Source: FEN-1219 sp963810755 (GTDB lineage Bacteria; Pseudomonadota; Gammaproteobacteria; Steroidobacterales; Rariloculaceae). Taken from it: a stretch of 64,000 nucleotides of DNA. Of the stretch, positions 55,630 through 63,578 are shown in pieces; within the stretch, counting starts at the first letter, position 1, and each line of letters opens with the position of its first letter. The notes beneath the pieces were generated by a model. That model did not search any database, was not told the origin of the DNA, and saw nothing but the letters and a program-made list of their open reading frames with translations. Position numbers and translations under genes: made by a program. The stretch spans positions 16,778 through 80,777 of the forward strand of contig CAWEOP010000005.1 in assembly GCA_963810755.1 (NCBI GenBank), read 5' to 3'.

Positions 55630-57035
55630 CGACCGTGCTCCGACCCGCGCTCGTCTGGAAGGAAGTCCGCGGCCTCGGGTCGACATGGCTGACTGCGGCA
55701 GCGCTGCTCGTCGCCGTCGGCTTCGTCGAAACCGGCCTCGATACCGTTCTGGACGTGCAGCAGCCGCGCGCCGGCGCCGGACAGCTGACCGTGCTCTTCT
55801 ACGTTGGCGCCTGTGCCTTGCTCGGCGCGCTGTCGATCGGGCAAGAGTTCACCGACCGCACGCTGGCCGGGTTGCTCGCGCAGCCGGCGGCCCGCTCCAG
55901 CGTGCTGCTGCATAAACTGGGCGTGGTCGCCGCGATGCTGCTCGCGTTGGGCGGCCTGGCGTGGGCCTACGGCCTGACGCCCCTCGCGGTCGCACGCGCG
56001 TGGCCCGAGATCTCGCCGACAGGGCGCGTGCTCGTGACCGTGCTGCCGGTCTTAGGCGGTGTGCTGCTCACCCCGTGCCTGACGCTGCTCACGCGCAGTG
56101 CGCTGGCGGGCTGCGTGTTTACCATCGCTCTTTCGCTCGCGATGGTGATCGGCAGCCAAGCCGCTGTGCCGTGGCTGTACGGGGACGCGGCGACGCTTGC
56201 ACAGGCGAACGCCCGGATCCTCGATATCTTCGTGCACACGATGCTGGCCGTCGTGGTGCTCAGCGCGCTCCTGATGTGGCGGCTGTTCATGCGCCTCGAA
56301 GCCATCGAGGGCCGCGGGCTCGAACTACACCTGCCGGCGTGGTTGTTCAAGCCGCGCGTGCACTTGGCCGCGGCGCGCTCCGCGCGCTCGGTGTGGCAGC
56401 AGATGCTCGGCAAGGAGCTGCACCTCCAGGAGATCACGTTCGTCGTGTCCGGACTGTACGTGGCGGCATGGCTCGCGGTCGTGCTGGTCGGCGAGTCTTT
56501 GTTTCCGACCCGGCGTGCCGGGTTGATGACCCTCGCGACCTTGCTGCACGCCGGCGCGATCCCGCTGCTCGCAGGCTCGCTCGCCAGCGCCGAGGAGCGC
56601 CAGCTCGGCACGCTGGGCTGGCAGGTGCTGCTGCCCATCGCCGCGTGGCGGCAGTGGGCAGTCAAGGCCGCGGTCGTCCTGGTCCTGTCGCTCGGCCTTG
56701 CCATCGGTGTGCCTGCAATCCTCTACGCGCTGTTCGCGTCGGGCCCGGGGCCCGTCCGACTCGGCTGGCCGCCGGCGGCGGCGATCGCGGCCGTTGCGAC
56801 CGTGAGCCTGTACGCCTCCTCGCTGAGCACCAATGGAGTGCGCGCGCTGCTCGCGTCGGCTTCCGCGATCGGCGGGGTCTTGCTCGTCGCCCACATCACG
56901 ATGAGACGTCATGCCCAGCTGGATGCCCCTGGCGTGGGATCTGCCGAACGCGGCTTGGGCTGTGCTGTATGCCGCCAGTGCAGCGGTGTTCGCGTGGCTG
57001 CTCTGGCTCGGCATGAAGAACCACGGCTCCGCTGA
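55626..57035 (+). CDS. ABC transporter permease
   Basis: A 469-residue membrane protein with at least ten hydrophobic segments (for example TAAALLVAVGFVETGL, LFYVGACALLGALSIG, VTVLPVLGGVLLTPC, MLAVVVLSALLMW). A soluble loop precedes the second half (VWQQMLGKELHLQEITFVVS). It partners the ATPase at 54712. The last 40 residues in this frame (after VAHITMRRHAQ) are hydrophilic and cysteine-rich, unlike a permease, while an overlapping frame from 56911 continues with hydrophobic helices. A frame break near 56905 is therefore likely, and the native protein may extend to 57267. Confidence -1.
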   Translation: MTTVLRPALVWKEVRGLGSTWLTAAALLVAVGFVETGLDTVLDVQQPRAGAGQLTVLFYVGACALLGALSIGQEFTDRTLAGLLAQPAARSSVLLHKLGVVAAMLLALGGLAWAYGLTPLAVARAWPEISPTGRVLVTVLPVLGGVLLTPCLTLLTRSALAGCVFTIALSLAMVIGSQAAVPWLYGDAATLAQANARILDIFVHTMLAVVVLSALLMWRLFMRLEAIEGRGLELHLPAWLFKPRVHLAAARSARSVWQQMLGKELHLQEITFVVSGLYVAAWLAVVLVGESLFPTRRAGLMTLATLLHAGAIPLLAGSLASAEERQLGTLGWQVLLPIAAWRQWAVKAAVVLVLSLGLAIGVPAILYALFASGPGPVRLGWPPAAAIAAVATVSLYASSLSTNGVRALLASASAIGGVLLVAHITMRRHAQLDAPGVGSAERGLGCAVCRQCSGVRVAALARHEEPRLR

Positions 57036-57267
57036 GCGCGGCGCCAAACGGGTCTTAAAGCAAGTCGCGGCGCTCGGCGCCGTGGCGGTCGTTGCGATGC
57101 TGGCGTTCGCCGCGGCCGATCGCGCGGAGGTCCTTGCGCCGCGGCGCAACTTCGACGAGCGGATTCGGACGCGCGTCGCGTTCGAAGTCGAGGAACGCGG
57201 ATTGGTCGCCGATCGCAGCGCGATCGTCGCCGTCGTGCTCCCCGCCGTTCCCCACAGCACGCACTGA
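56911..57267 (+). CDS. Small membrane protein or permease C-terminus
   Basis: A 118-residue open frame overlapping the permease end. It has two hydrophobic helices (AAWAVLYAASAAVFAWLLWL and VAALGAVAVVAMLAFAAA) and a soluble C-terminal tail (RRNFDERIRTRVAFEVEERG). Either it is a separate gene (ATG at 56911) translationally overlapping the permease, or it is the true C-terminal part of the permease displaced by a one-base frame break near 56905. The natural flow of the hydrophobic pattern favours the second view. No family recognised. Confidence -1.
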   Translation: MPSWMPLAWDLPNAAWAVLYAASAAVFAWLLWLGMKNHGSAERGAKRVLKQVAALGAVAVVAMLAFAAADRAEVLAPRRNFDERIRTRVAFEVEERGLVADRSAIVAVVLPAVPHSTH

Positions 57268-57417
57268 ACGCGCGTTTCCGTCTCGCTTTCGCGACGCGCG
57301 TGGCGCGAAAGTGGGACGGCCGCTGCGCGGCGCAACGCGAACACCGACGAACTGGGCGGAACGCGTTGACTGGCACGGTGCTTGCTCTCCTCCACACACC
57401 GCCGAAGGAGAACCTCG

Positions 57418-57924
57418 ATGAAGAAGACCACCGCCCGCATCGCCTGCGCGCTGTTTCTGTGCGCCACGAGCGCGCTGGCACAAGTTCCGCACGTGCTCGG
57501 CGTCTGGGAGTTCGACCCGCAGGCCTCTGAGCTACCGAAGGGCTTTCTGCTCGCGTCCGAAACGCGCAGCTACGATCTGCGGGACGACGGCTACCTCGTC
57601 AACGTGGTGATCCGCAAAGTGACGAACGGGCACCCTGACTTCATCCAGGTTGTTTCGAAGAGCGACGGCAAGGACTATCCGCAGTATCAATCGGTTCCGC
57701 TCGCCGAGTTCCAGATCAACGGCACGAAGACGCCCCTCACGTACTCCGAAACCGTGCTCGACGAGCACGCAGTCAACATCGTCGCGAAGTACGGCGACCG
57801 CGTCATCAATAAAGGTGTGCGACGCGTGGCGCCAGACGGCAAGACGATGCGGATCGACGTCACGGCCATCGATCAGAACGGTAAGGAGACGCCGTTCTTT
57901 CTGGTCTTCAACAAAGTCAGGTAA
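57418..57924 (+). CDS. Small exported protein of unknown function
   Basis: A 168-residue protein with a signal peptide (ARIACALFLCATSALAQ), then a compact domain: VLGVWEFDPQASELPKGF, YDLRDDGYLVNVVIRKVTNG, LAEFQINGTKTPLTYSET, ending GKETPFFLVFNKVR. Lipocalin-like beta strands are possible, but I cannot name the family. The ATG at 57418 has AAGGAG at 57405-57410 with a 7-base spacer; an upstream ATG is not supported. The 3' end of a paralog survives at 54006-54083. It precedes the orphan permease gene by 57 bases. Confidence -1.
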   Translation: MKKTTARIACALFLCATSALAQVPHVLGVWEFDPQASELPKGFLLASETRSYDLRDDGYLVNVVIRKVTNGHPDFIQVVSKSDGKDYPQYQSVPLAEFQINGTKTPLTYSETVLDEHAVNIVAKYGDRVINKGVRRVAPDGKTMRIDVTAIDQNGKETPFFLVFNKVR

Positions 57925-57981
57925 ATCGCCACTCGCAATCGCTACGCATCCGCGGGTCATGTTTTCCGGGGGAGTCACGAC

Positions 57982-60547
57982 ATGGACCAGTTCGAGAACG
58001 CCCAGCGTCAGCGCCAGCCGACGAGCACGATCGGTCTCGCAGATTCCGTGGGACGCGATTTGCGCTATTCGTTTCGCAGCCTGTTGCGCCGGCCCACGTT
58101 CACGCTCGCGGCCGTGCTCACGCTCGCGCTCGGAATCGGCGCGAACACCGCGGTCTTCAGTGTCGTCAACGCCGTGCTGCTCAAGCCGTTGTCGTACCCG
58201 CAGTCGAACGAGCTCGTGAGCCTGCAGCACGTCGCGCCCGGCTTGAATTCCGGCACGCTCGGGTTGTCGCCGGATCTTTACTTCACCTATCGCGACGAAA
58301 ACCGGACCTTCGAGCACCTCGGAGTCTTCACAGACGGCGGAGCGACCGTGACCGGTGTCGGCGACCCCGAGCAGGCGCGGATTCGCGTCGTGTCGGACGG
58401 CGTGCTCCAAGCGCTCGGTGTTCAGCCGATGCTCGGCCGGTGGTTCTCCGAGGCCGACCATGCGCCGCAAGGGGCCGGCCCCGTTTTCCAGCTCGGCGGT
58501 ACCGTGATCCTGACCTACGCATATTGGCAGCGGAAATTCGGCGGCGATCCGGGCGTCATCGGCCGGAGCATGTCGATCGATTCGCGTCCCACGGAAATCG
58601 TCGGCGTCATGCCCGCCGGATTCCGCTTCCTCAACATGACGCCCGAGGCCGAGTTGATACTGCCGATGCAGCTCGATCGCAGCCGAGTGGTTCTCGCGAC
58701 CTTCGGCAATTTCCAAGGCATCGGCCGGCTCAAACCCGGCGTGACGCTCGCCGACGCGCAAGCCGACGCCGCACGCATGCTGCCGATTTGGCTCGACGCC
58801 TGGCCGGCGGCGCCCGGCGGCGCGCAGCGCGACGCGGTCGCGAACTGGCGTGTCGCGCCGGCGTTCGTGTCGCTCAAGGACACGATCGTCGGCAACATCG
58901 CTAGCACGCTCTGGGTGCTGATGGGCACGATCGGCGCGGTGTTCGCGATCGCCTGCGCGAACGTCGCGAACCTCATGCTCGTGCGGGCGGACGCTCGCCG
59001 CCAGGAATTCGCGGTGCGCTCGGCGCTCGGCGCCGGCCGCGGCCGCATCGCGAAGGAGCTGCTCGTCGAGAGCACGGTGCTCGGCGCGCTCGGCGGCGCC
59101 GCGGGGCTCGCGCTCGCCTATGTCGGGCTGAGCCTGCTCGTTGCGTTCGGACCGACGAGCCTGCCGCGGCTGCAAGAAATTTCGATCGATCCGTCCGTGC
59201 TCGCGTTCGTGATCGTCGCCTCGCTCGTCTCGAGCTTGCTGCTCGGCTCGATCCCGGCGTTCAAGCACGCGGCGCAAGCCGCGGCGCCGCTCTCGGCGGC
59301 CCGCGGCGCGACGGCGAGCCGCGAGCGTCATCGCGCGCGCAACGCGCTCGTCGTGGCGCAGGTGGCGCTCGCGCTCGTGCTGATCGTCTGCTCCGGCCTG
59401 ATGCTCCGCACGTTCAGCGCGCTGCGCGATGTCGATCCGGGTGTCTCGCGGCCCGAGGCCGTGCAAATCGCCCGGATCAACATCACTCCGGCGATCAGCA
59501 CCGATCCGGAACGCTTCACGCAAATCCAACGGCAGATTCTCGACGGCATCGCGGCGATACCGGGAGTCGAGGCCGCGTCGTTCGGCTTCGGCGCGCCGAT
59601 GGAAGCCACGCGCACGCCGCCAGGCCCGTTGTACGTGGAAGGCCAGCGCTACGAGGCCGGAGAGACGGCGCCGATACGCCGATACCAATACGTGGCGCCC
59701 GGTTACTTCGCGACCGTGGGTACGCGCATGGTCGCGGGGCGCGACATCACGTGGCCGGATATCGACGCGGGCGGCAAGGTTGTCGTGATCTCCGAGGGTC
59801 TCGCGCGCGAGCTTTGGGGCGAGCCCGCGGCCGCGCTCGGCAAGCGCGTCCGCGAATCGCGGCCGGATGCACCGGGCATCTGGCGCGACGTCATCGGCGT
59901 CGTGCGCGACGTGCACGAGGACGGCGTCAGCCTGGACGCGCCGCGGCTCGTCTACTGGCCGGTGCTGCGGGAGAGCTTCTTCGGGCAGCCGAAGACCGGC
60001 ATGCCGGCGATCGCCTACGTCGTGCGCAGCGAGCGCGCGGGCACGGCGAGCTTCGCCGCCGAGATCAACCAAGCCGTGTGGGCGGTGAACGCCGATCTGC
60101 CCGTGTTTCTCGTGCGTACGGTGCAGGATCTGTACGCCGGCTTACCTCGCGCAGACGTCGTTCACGCTCGTGATGCTCGCGATCGCCGCTGCGATGGCGC
60201 TCGGATTGGGAGTCGTCGGCATCTACGGCGTGATGGCGTACGTCGTTTCGCAGCGGACGCGCGAAATCGGAATCCGGCTCGCGCTCGGCGCGCAACCGAC
60301 CGCGCTGAAACGGATGTTCGTGCTCGACGCTCTCGCGCGGGTGGCGATCGGCGTCGTCGTCGGGCTCGTAGCCGCGTTCGCGTTGACGCGCCTGATGTCG
60401 TCGCTGCTGTTCGGCATCGGTCCGCTCGACGCGCCGACCTATCTCGCGGCGCTCGGCGTGCTGCTCGCCGCGGCGGCATTTGCGAGCTACGTGCCGGCCC
60501 GCCGCGCGGCCAGCATCGACCCGGTCGAGACGCTGAAGACGGAATGA
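57982..60547 (+). pseudogene. MacB/FtsX-type orphan permease (ADOP family), one frameshift
   Basis: About 855 codons. The N-terminus has the signature of ADOP permeases (acidobacterial duplicated orphan permease family, also found in proteobacteria): DLRYSFRSLLRRPTFTLAAV, LTLALGIGANTAVFSVVNAV, LLKPLSYPQSNELVSL. Two MacB-periplasmic-core plus FtsX halves follow, with MRTREIGIRLALGAQ-type motifs (RRQEFAVRSALGAGRGRIAK and SQRTREIGIRLALGAQPTAL). One frame break near 60134 splits the last FtsX domain from the rest; length 2,566 is 3n+1. GGGGGAG at 57968-57974 is the ribosome-binding site. ADOP permeases have no cognate ATPase gene adjacent; their role in export is unproven. Confidence -1.
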
Positions 60548-60917
60548 TCGACGGATAATTTCGCAGCATACCCGGTCGCGAACACGCGGCCTGCGCGCGC
60601 ATCGAGCCACGAGAGTACTATTTGGCTCGCCCGATGCGCTCTAAGGGGGGATGCGTATGCATGCGAACGATCATTTTGTGAATCGCGAAGCAAACCAGGC
60701 TGGTCAAAAACCGAAATGGATTTGTGATCCGAAGACACCGAGCGATGTTTGTACCATTTCACCCCGAATTCTCGGGGCTGTTCTCTCGGCCGCCTTAGTT
60801 GAAGATGGCCATCGGTAGCTGTGGGCTAGAGAGCAGGGTCAGATGAAAGGTTTCGAACGAACGCACGCGCCCAACTCGCTAGATAAACAATATATAACTA
60901 CTTGATGTAACTGGTGG
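60548..60917. other. Non-coding stretch before the second att-like repeat
   Basis: About 370 bases, relatively AT-rich at 60650-60740 and 60880-60910. No gene with recognisable features is seen on either strand. It separates the orphan permease from the tRNA-derived repeat. Confidence -1.
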
Positions 60918-61027
60918 ATTGGTGGAGCAGAAGGGGATCGAACCCTCGACCTCCGCATTGCGAAAGCGATTCGAGATTCGTAACTGATTGATTCAACTCC
61001 TGCGCTCGGACGACGCCCGCTGCAACC
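60918..61027. repeat. att-like direct repeat, copy 2 (tRNA-Ala 3' end)
   Basis: A 110-base copy of 53766-53873, same orientation. The first 60 bases are identical, including the 45-base tRNA-Ala(CGC) 3' portion on the minus strand (60964-60920). The copies then differ by one substitution (60979), a short variable patch at about 60992-61003, and one substitution at 61012 before ending at the shared gcccgctgcaacc. The tRNA 5' half is again absent. Confidence -1.
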
Positions 61028-61302
61028 TATCAGGACGAATCACAACGGCACTGGACTGCGTCCCGCAAAACTCCCGCAACGAATTACGTACAGGACCCCG
61101 GCGCGCCGGGTCCATCGATGCTCTCACGGGGAGGTGCAACTGACGGGACCGGAAAGCCCAAACCGCCACAACGACGGGTCATCACGAGCATGCCTGTGAG
61201 CCGTCCAAATGACAGCGTGCGAATGATTCATAGTCTTTCTCTCTCATCTTGCCGTGCGGTCGTTGGCTGACCTGGTAAAGACGGACGCTGGTATGCCTAC
61301 TG
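61028..61302. other. Region between att-like repeat and aquaporin gene
   Basis: A 275-base gap with two landmarks. First, the 17-mer cccgcaaaactcccgca at 61062-61078, found again at 63548-63564. Second, an inverted repeat ggaccccgg-cgcg-ccgggtcc around 61093-61113 (one bulged base), which lacks a T run on either side. No ORF is supported. Confidence -1.
61062..61078. repeat. 17-bp dispersed repeat, copy 1
   Basis: Exact 17-base match with 63548-63564, same orientation, located 35 bases outside the second tRNA-derived repeat. It is itself built of two cccgca units separated by aaact. Possibly part of an integration-related sequence; function unknown. Confidence -1.
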
Positions 61303-62091
61303 TTAGAATTCGGGCCGGTAGCCGCAGTGAATGCAGCGAAAACCGCGCGCGTGTAGCAATTTTGCGCATCCCGCTGCCCGTCCACGAACAGCCAAGTGAA
61401 GTTGGACGGATGCCAACATGCCGAGAGGTGGCGCAAGCAGATAGATCCAGAGGCCTTGCCACATCATTCCCGGAACTGCGGAGGCCAGCGTGCGAGCCGG
61501 GTTCATGCTCGCTCCCGACAGCGGAGACTCCGCGCTGACGACGAGAGCGACTACGCAACCTACGGCGAGGCCGGTAAAGCGCGCGAAGCGGCGTGATGAC
61601 GAGAGAGTGACGACCGTCCACATGAGTCCAAACGAAATCACCGCTTCGGCGACGAACGCAACACCGACGCCGTCGGCGCCCGGGATAGTAGCGACGTAAC
61701 TGACCGGCGGGTCGGTGAACAGTCGACCCAAGATGGACGCCACGAGAATGACGGCAAGAATTCCGCCCGTTGTCTGCGCAATGACGAAGAACAACGCGTC
61801 CCACGGATGAATCTTCCCCAAACGGAGGAACCCGAGTGTCACCGCGGGGTTCATGTGCGCACCCGATCGCTTGCCCCAGGGCGAGTGAATCAACAGCACC
61901 GCCGTCGCCCCCAGCGCAAGTCCCATCAGAATGGCACGCAGCCCGCTGCTCGGAATCAAACGATATATCGACGACTCCGGCGACCCAAGAAGCGCAGCGA
62001 ACACGCCGATTGCGAGCATGAAGCATCCGAGCGCCCAACCCTCTATCAGATATTCGGGCCAGTGATTGCGCAGTGCGGACTGCCAGGACAT
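61303..62091 (-). CDS. Aquaporin / MIP-family channel
   Basis: A 262-residue channel with six transmembrane helices and both pore motifs (GAHMNPAVTLGF and GASMNPARTLAS). Each NPA box sits in the usual half-helix, so it should conduct water or small uncharged solutes across the inner membrane. The start is set at 62091 (SWQSALRNHWPEYLIEGWAL); the in-frame extension to 62163 has no ribosome-binding site. The C-terminal tail carries C-x4-H-x5-C-x2-C (CAKLLHARGFRCIHC), a possible metal site seen at the end of some bacterial aquaporins. Last gene of a minus-strand run with the crotonase and GlcG-like genes. Confidence -1.
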   Translation of the reverse strand: MSWQSALRNHWPEYLIEGWALGCFMLAIGVFAALLGSPESSIYRLIPSSGLRAILMGLALGATAVLLIHSPWGKRSGAHMNPAVTLGFLRLGKIHPWDALFFVIAQTTGGILAVILVASILGRLFTDPPVSYVATIPGADGVGVAFVAEAVISFGLMWTVVTLSSSRRFARFTGLAVGCVVALVVSAESPLSGASMNPARTLASAVPGMMWQGLWIYLLAPPLGMLASVQLHLAVRGRAAGCAKLLHARGFRCIHCGYRPEF

Positions 62092-62169
62092 CACGCTCTC
62101 AACTCCTACCGGAGAAATTGAGGCCCGGGCGGTGTGACCGCCCCACTCAAGGCTCGCACGCACGACCGA

Positions 62170-63008
62170 CTAAGAATTGACTCGCGGCAGGTAGGACCCA
62201 AGGCGAGTCTCTGCGTCTCCCGGCTTGTGCCAACCCAGCTCGCGGAACGCCTTGAACCGCGCCTGTGTTGAAGGTCGGAGGACTGAGGCGATGCAAGTTT
62301 CCCAGCCCGCCGCCAGCTCGACTTCGGGCGCCAGACTCGCGGCGTTGACGAGGCGCTTCGTATTCGAAATCGCCCACTTGTCGAAAACTGAGATGCGGGT
62401 GGCCAGCGCATCGACGAACGCGTCGAGCTCCGCGTCAGGGAATGCCCGGTTCACATAGCCATAGGCCTCCGCAAGCTCGCCCCCGATATCCTCCGACCCC
62501 AACAGCACTTCCATGGCCCGGCCTCGTCCGATCAGCCGCGGCAGGCGAGCCATTGGGCCGCCGCCGGCGACCATGCCAATACCCACCTCCCACTGCGAAA
62601 GAAGCGTCTTCTCCCGACTCGCGAAAGTCATATCGCAGGCCAGGGCAAGCTCGCTTCCGTTTCCGGTCGCCCTGCCCCGGATCTTCGCTATCGATACAAC
62701 CGGCGCACGCGGCAAGCGCGCCAGGATGTCCGGCCAGGCTTCGAGACCCGTCGGTCCTCCGGAATGCCAGTTAAGTCTTCGAGCTTCGCGTTGAAATCGG
62801 AATGATTAAGAAAGAAACCATCGACGGCGCTCTCAAAGACGATGACTCTCAGTTGTTCGTCACTCTCGATCTCATCCACTATTTCTCTGAGCTGCAGAAC
62901 GAACTCCGGCCCCATGAGGTTGAGCGGAGGGTTGTTCATCACGACGCGCCAGTAGGAGGGTGAAACGCGATCCACCCGCACCTGCGCGGTTTTCACTGTG
63001 TCCTTCAT
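62170..63008 (-). pseudogene. Crotonase (enoyl-CoA hydratase/isomerase), one frameshift
   Basis: About 280 codons of a crotonase-fold enzyme. N-terminal part: YWRVVMNNPPLNLMGPEFVL, LRVIVFESAVDGFFLNHSDF. After one frame break near 62750: PVVSIAKIRGRATGNGSELA, LACDMTFASREKTLLSQWEV and GIGMVAGGGPMARLPRLIGR, the usual CoA oxyanion-hole and active-site regions. AAGGAG precedes the ATG at 63008. Length 839 is 3n+2. It probably acts on an acyl-CoA ester; the N-terminal HSDF variant suggests a non-canonical member. The GlcG-like gene ends 32 bases upstream, so they form an operon. Confidence -1.
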
Positions 63009-63040
63009 CGAAATCTCCTTTGCTTTGCGATCGATCCGTG

Positions 63041-63466
63041 TTAGCCCGTGAAACCCGTGACGGCGGCTCGTGCGACCGCAACGTCCTGTTCGACGCTGCC
63101 ACCACTCGCTCCAACAGCACCGACGACCACACCTTCGCGTTTGATGGGTATTCCGCCGCCGAGGATCACGACCCTCGAGTCGTTGGTCGTGTTGAGCCCA
63201 AAGCCCATCTCGCCCGGTTGGGTTATTCGCGCGAGGTCTTCGGTCGGCGTATCAAACGCGCGAGCGGTCCAAGCTTTGTTGATCGCGATGTCAACGCTGC
63301 CCAACCACGCGCCGTCCATGCGCGCGTGCGCAACGAGGCCACCACCCGCATCAGCAACGGCGATGTTGTAGGGAACGCCTATCTCGCTCGCCTTCCGTTC
63401 ACCCGCGGCGATGATTCGTCTGGCGTCGGCGAGGTCCAGAGAGGATGCTCTCGGGTTATATGACAC
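63041..63466 (-). CDS. GlcG/HbpS-like haem-degrading-family protein
   Basis: A 141-residue protein of the GlcG/HbpS (DUF336) family: LDLADARRIIAAGERKASEI, NIAVADAGGGLVAHARMDGA, AINKAWTARAFDTPTEDLAR, GGIPIKREGVVVGAVGASGG and QDVAVARAAVTGF. Family members bind haem or corrinoids or are accessory to glycolate or diol use. The start is uncertain: the GTG at 63466 gives the normal family length, but AGGAG overlaps it; the frame stays open to a GTG at 63568. It is upstream of the crotonase in the same direction. Confidence -1.
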   Translation of the reverse strand: MSYNPRASSLDLADARRIIAAGERKASEIGVPYNIAVADAGGGLVAHARMDGAWLGSVDIAINKAWTARAFDTPTEDLARITQPGEMGFGLNTTNDSRVVILGGGIPIKREGVVVGAVGASGGSVEQDVAVARAAVTGFTG

Positions 63467-63547
63467 TCCTGTAGTAACGTGATGAACGAGTCCTCGCGGT
63501 AGATCAGAGCAGACGCGGGGACGAACTTCGATTGCACGAAGGTGTCG

Positions 63548-63564
63548 CCCGCAAAACTCCCGCA
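63548..63564. repeat. 17-bp dispersed repeat, copy 2
   Basis: Exact copy of 61062-61078 (cccgcaaaactcccgca), lying between the GlcG-like gene and the porin gene. The spacing of 2,486 bases brackets the aquaporin/crotonase/GlcG genes. Confidence -1.
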
Positions 63565-63578
63565 GCACACCGTGCTCG

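Noticed and set aside
57532..60072. 846-residue minus-strand open frame
   Set aside because: R/H/E-rich antisense shadow of the ADOP permease with no family motif.
61093..61113. GC-rich inverted repeat as terminator
   Set aside because: The stem has a bulge and no T run follows on either strand.
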